Under the pieces are notes generated by a model. That model made no database searches. It saw nothing but the letters and a program-made list of their open reading frames with translations, and had not been told where the DNA came from. A stretch of DNA of 64,000 bases from an uncultured Mucilaginibacter sp. GTDB lineage: Bacteria > Bacteroidota > Bacteroidia > Sphingobacteriales > Sphingobacteriaceae. The position numbers and the translations under genes were made by a program. How positions within the stretch are numbered: position 1 is the first letter of the stretch; each line of letters begins with the position of its first letter. The DNA is taken from assembly GCF_903893715.1 (NCBI RefSeq), contig NZ_CAITNG010000004.1, positions 1-64,000 of the forward strand, in the 5' to 3' direction. Below, piece by piece: positions 61,136 through 64,000 of this stretch.

Positions 61136-62152
61136 ATGAAAAGGCAATTTATTCTGACCTGTATAATCCTATTAGGTAGCTGTTCGCTTGTATGTGCCCA
61201 AATAAGGGCTTATTACGGCCCCGACTCTGCTGAGTTGGCGGCGTTTAAAAAAGATTCGGCCAGGGTTGTTGCATTAAGAGCGGGTATTAGTTTAGAAAAA
61301 GCCCGTCCGTATCCGCTGCCTGAACCCAATGTAAAAGAAATAAAGTTTTACCACCGTTATTGGCGCGATATTGACCTGTCGAACCCGCAAAACAAAGTAA
61401 TGGCGCAACCCGGGGCAACCTTGATAGAGGCAACCTTGGCGGCATTGAAAAAGGGAGTGATTACCGCTTATGACCCAACACCGGGAACGCCGGAAAATCC
61501 TACGGGCGACGCCTTTACCTTGCCGATAAACTACGCCCTAGTGATGTCGCAATTGAGCGATAGCGCTACGGTTGACCAGTTTGACAAGGACGGCAACAAA
61601 ATTGGCAGCATACAAAAGGCCAACAATTTTACGCCCGATAAAATAAGCGGCTACCGGATAAAGGAGGACGTATACTTTGACAAAACGCGGTCGCGGGTGA
61701 TGACACGTATTATAGGCATAGCGCCCTTGTTAAAACTAAGTTTAAGCAATGGCGATAGCTTGGGCGTGCAACCCTTGTGCTGGTTCAACTTTAACCAGTT
61801 CAGGAAGGTGCTGGTTACCATGGCTGTTGACACGGCGAATAAAAAGGCTGCTATGAGCATGGATGATATTTTTTTACAACGGCGTTTTGCGTCGCGGATT
61901 GTTGAGGAGTCGAACCCCCTTGGCGTACGCATTAAGGATTACGCCAGTTTGCCTGCCGACCAGGAAAAAGAAGCCAGACGGATAGAACAAAAATTAACGG
62001 CATATAAAGGTAGTATGTGGCCCTATAGTACGGTCGAAATTGAAGACGAGACTAATGGTACGGCCGATGCAAAAACCGACCGCGTACAAAAGAATACCAA
62101 AAAAATATCGGCACCCACGGGCGCTGCAAATGCCCCTACAAAGGTTAACTAA
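61136..62152 (+). CDS. gldN: Gliding motility / type IX secretion protein GldN-like (PorN)
   Basis: Start placed at 61136 (MKRQFILTCIILLGSCSLVCAQ), a signal peptide with a possible lipobox LGSC; the open frame begins at 61073, which would place 21 polar residues before it. The 338-residue product has the GldN pattern: HRYWRDIDLSNPQNKVMAQP, NFTPDKISGYRIKEDVYFDK, CWFNFNQFRKVL and DDIFLQRRFASRIVEESNPL. GldN/PorN forms a periplasmic ring with GldK under the outer membrane in the type IX secretion system. GldK, GldL and GldM genes, the usual neighbours, are absent here, so this is an isolated or extra copy. Confidence 0.78.
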   Translation: MKRQFILTCIILLGSCSLVCAQIRAYYGPDSAELAAFKKDSARVVALRAGISLEKARPYPLPEPNVKEIKFYHRYWRDIDLSNPQNKVMAQPGATLIEATLAALKKGVITAYDPTPGTPENPTGDAFTLPINYALVMSQLSDSATVDQFDKDGNKIGSIQKANNFTPDKISGYRIKEDVYFDKTRSRVMTRIIGIAPLLKLSLSNGDSLGVQPLCWFNFNQFRKVLVTMAVDTANKKAAMSMDDIFLQRRFASRIVEESNPLGVRIKDYASLPADQEKEARRIEQKLTAYKGSMWPYSTVEIEDETNGTADAKTDRVQKNTKKISAPTGAANAPTKVN

Positions 62153-62276
62153 CAAACGGTTTAACCACTACCCTACCCAAATAACACATTTGCGCCATTT
62201 TTTAGTAATGGCGTTGCAATGAATTTTATTTGAGCTATTTTAGTTAAAAGCCACGAGCTAATATATTGTAATACAA

Positions 62277-63419
62277 ATGATATCAGAACCAACATACCAG
62301 GCGGCAAAAATAGTTGCCCCCACTATCGAAAAGCTTTTTGCGCAGCAAATACATGCCGCTGCCGGAAGCGAGGAAGCCGAAAAGGCCTCATTGGCGCAGG
62401 CATACCTGATTGAAGCGGTTATCGACGTGGCATTTTGGGCCAGCCTGCGCAAAGAAGAAGGGCGTTCGCCAAAGATATCCATCGCGTTGATGCCGCCGGA
62501 TAAATCGGAACAACCACTTCTTTTTCACAAAAGGCTGAAATTTACTACCGATATTATTGTAAAACTGGCACCGGCTATTGAAAGCCCCGGCACGCATTTG
62601 GGTGTTTGGCATACCGGCGATGAACTATACATTTGGGGAACCACCCGATTTGTACCTGGTTTTTGTTTTATCTGCGAGGTTGTTGAACCAGGCTTATTGG
62701 TAATAAAGCACCGACGCATAACGGGCTTCGGCAAATTTGTAAATGTTGCCGTATTAAAAGGCGACCTCATTAAAGTGATTGATGAAAATACAGACGAGGT
62801 ACCGGATTGCCCGGCATTGGTTACGTCGTTACTTGGGTTTAACGACCCTTCATCGTGGAATTACTCGATGAATATACACGTTCAACTGGCGGTATCGATG
62901 CGGGCGCACGGACGTGGGGGAGCGCTATTGGTTGTGCCTTCGGCGCACGAGAACTGGCGCGAATCCATTATTCACCCTATTACGTACCAGCTTACGCCCG
63001 AGTTTAGCGGACTGTCGGACTTGCTAAAGCAGGATGTTGCAAAAAAAGATCTGGATTTGTGGCAGGAAGAACTGAACCGCTCGGTGGAAAACGTAGCCGG
63101 CCTTACCGCAGTTGATGGTGCTACCCTGATGAATGATAAACACGAACTATTGGCTTTTGGTGCCAAAATAGCAAGGTCGCCAACCGGGCAACGGATAGAA
63201 CGGATTTTGGTAACCGAACCTGTGATAGGCGGTGAGATACTGACGATACACCCCGGGCAATATGGCGGTACGCGCCATCTTTCGGCAGCGCAATTCGTGT
63301 TCGACCAACGCGATGCCATCGCCATGGTTGCATCGCAGGATGGGCGTTTTACTATTTTCGCATGGTCGCCATGCGAGAACATAGTACATGCGCACAGGGT
63401 TGATAGTTTACTATTGTAA
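62277..63419 (+). CDS. DAC-like (diadenylate cyclase fold) protein with N-terminal sensor domain
   Basis: A 380-residue soluble protein. The N-terminal 200 residues look like a DACNV-type sensor domain (FVPGFCFICEVVEPGLLVIK). The rest resembles a DAC domain: GGALLVVPS (about 214-222) as its first strand, VDGATLMNDKHELLAFGAKI (about 279-298) in place of the catalytic DGA block, and GGTRHLSAAQFVF (about 330-342) in place of GTRHRAA. The usual RHR is RHL here, so catalysis may differ or be lost. It would make or sense cyclic di-AMP or a related nucleotide. No phosphodiesterase or effector is adjacent. Confidence 0.62.
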   Translation: MISEPTYQAAKIVAPTIEKLFAQQIHAAAGSEEAEKASLAQAYLIEAVIDVAFWASLRKEEGRSPKISIALMPPDKSEQPLLFHKRLKFTTDIIVKLAPAIESPGTHLGVWHTGDELYIWGTTRFVPGFCFICEVVEPGLLVIKHRRITGFGKFVNVAVLKGDLIKVIDENTDEVPDCPALVTSLLGFNDPSSWNYSMNIHVQLAVSMRAHGRGGALLVVPSAHENWRESIIHPITYQLTPEFSGLSDLLKQDVAKKDLDLWQEELNRSVENVAGLTAVDGATLMNDKHELLAFGAKIARSPTGQRIERILVTEPVIGGEILTIHPGQYGGTRHLSAAQFVFDQRDAIAMVASQDGRFTIFAWSPCENIVHAHRVDSLLL

Positions 63420-63432
63420 ACAAGCATAAACA

Positions 63433-63461
63433 AAAAAGCAACGCGGATGGCGCTGCTTTTT
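63433..63461. terminator. Bidirectional terminator between convergent genes
   Basis: AAAAAGCA (63433-63440) pairs with TGCTTTTT (63454-63461), with further CGC/GCG pairing inside. It lies between the stop of the DAC-like gene and the stop of the SPW gene on the other strand. Confidence 0.75.
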
Positions 63462-63487
63462 GTCTGAAATTTTTTAAAGCTTATCGG

Positions 63488-63880
63488 TTAAAAATTAGCT
63501 AACCTTGGATGGTTGTGTTTTTCGGAAGTGAAAGGTGATCCCTGGGTAAACAATGCCAGGCAAAAAAACAAGGCACCAAAACCCCAATGCGGCCAATGTA
63601 CTTTAGGGATAAAGCTGTATAACCCAGGGCCAACCAATAAAAGGAAGCCGGCAAACATGGTCAAAAACAAGTTCATCTCCATGGGGAAAACCTGGATAAC
63701 GCCCAATTTATTGTTGCTGAAAAATGCAATCAACAATAACAATACGCCCATGATTACCGGGATGAAAAGGGATGCACCGCCTACGTTATCAAAACCAAAT
63801 ACCCAAGGTGAAGAAATAAGCAATATAGCGCCCAAGTATTGAAGTGCCGCATGAAAAGATGTCGCGATAAATGGTTTCAT
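63488..63880 (-). CDS. SPW repeat-containing membrane protein
   Basis: A 130-residue protein with four hydrophobic helices. The SPW motif (SSPWVFGF) at about 23-30 follows the first helix; a partner repeat at about 82-95 (LLLVGPGLYSF) has lost the Ser-Pro-Trp. SPW-repeat proteins are small integral membrane proteins of unknown function. The C-terminal tail (SPFTSEKHNHPRLANF) is hydrophilic. Confidence 0.8.
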   Translation of the reverse strand: MKPFIATSFHAALQYLGAILLISSPWVFGFDNVGGASLFIPVIMGVLLLLIAFFSNNKLGVIQVFPMEMNLFLTMFAGFLLLVGPGLYSFIPKVHWPHWGFGALFFCLALFTQGSPFTSEKHNHPRLANF

Positions 63881-63965
63881 TTTGTTTTTTTGTTTGTTTA
63901 CGATAGCAAAAGTAAGTATATCTGTCCTTTGTTTTCAAAAAAAGTGAAAAGTCTGAAATAAAAAA

Positions 63966-63991
63966 GCCCCGGAGACAATTATCCCCGGGGC
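63966..63991 (-). terminator. Terminator of a minus-strand gene beyond the right edge
   Basis: GCCCCGG (63966-63972) pairs with CCGGGGC (63985-63991) around a loop of 12 bases. On the minus strand it is followed by six T, so it should end a leftward gene that starts beyond position 64000. Confidence 0.75.
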
Positions 63992-64000
63992 CTGTTAAAC

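Noticed and set aside
1..64000. tRNA or rRNA genes
   Set aside because: No cloverleaf-like or rRNA sequence was recognised by eye in the gaps. A tRNA scan would settle it.

Overview
The window looks like a chromosome segment of a Bacteroidota bacterium from the Sphingobacteriaceae, close to Mucilaginibacter or Pedobacter. The signs are three SusC/SusD receptor pairs, an ECF sigma/FecR pair feeding a SusC with an N-terminal signalling domain, a GldN-type gliding/type IX secretion protein, TAnnTTTG promoter elements, moderate GC content and many short dispersed intergenic repeats. The genus is an inference from gene style, not from a search.

Region 1 (1-17855, minus strand) is a seven-gene run reading leftwards: FAS1 lipoprotein, SusC, SusD, FAS1, FAS1, SusC, SusD, closed by a strong hairpin terminator at 1883-1921. 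A further FAS1 gene, closely related to the one at 8792-10540, runs off the left edge. The run contains no recognisable enzyme. It is the most unusual locus here.

Region 2 (18454-38693) is a plant cell-wall polysaccharide locus, probably for pectin/rhamnogalacturonan I and its galactan/arabinan side chains. It holds a GH2 beta-galactosidase, a SusC/SusD pair, FecR, a GH43 enzyme on the opposite strand, an ECF sigma factor, and a tight six-gene enzyme operon (GH106-like, GH51, GH28, CE12 esterase, polysaccharide deacetylase, PL22 lyase). The logic is: sugars bind the STN-domain SusC, FecR releases the sigma factor, and the locus is induced. Enzymes trim the polymer, SusCD imports oligomers, and periplasmic enzymes finish the job.

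Region 3 (39135-44276) has two small secreted proteins and the translation operon thrS-infC-rpmI-rplT, with a 41-bp tandem repeat between infC and rpmI and a strong terminator.

Region 4 (44299-54683) has a glycine-rich TonB-receptor-like barrel protein with a glycine-rich partner, a hotdog thioesterase, a TPR histidine kinase, a small membrane protein, lutA-lutB for lactate oxidation, and TspO.

Region 5 (54797-64000) has a BlaI repressor with a BlaR1-like M56 protease split by a frameshift in a nine-base G tract, an isolated phage terminase small subunit among repeats and debris, a second LutA-like protein, small membrane proteins, a lone GldN, a protein with a DAC (diadenylate cyclase)-like C-terminal domain, and an SPW-repeat membrane protein. 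No rRNA, tRNA, CRISPR or complete insertion sequence was seen.
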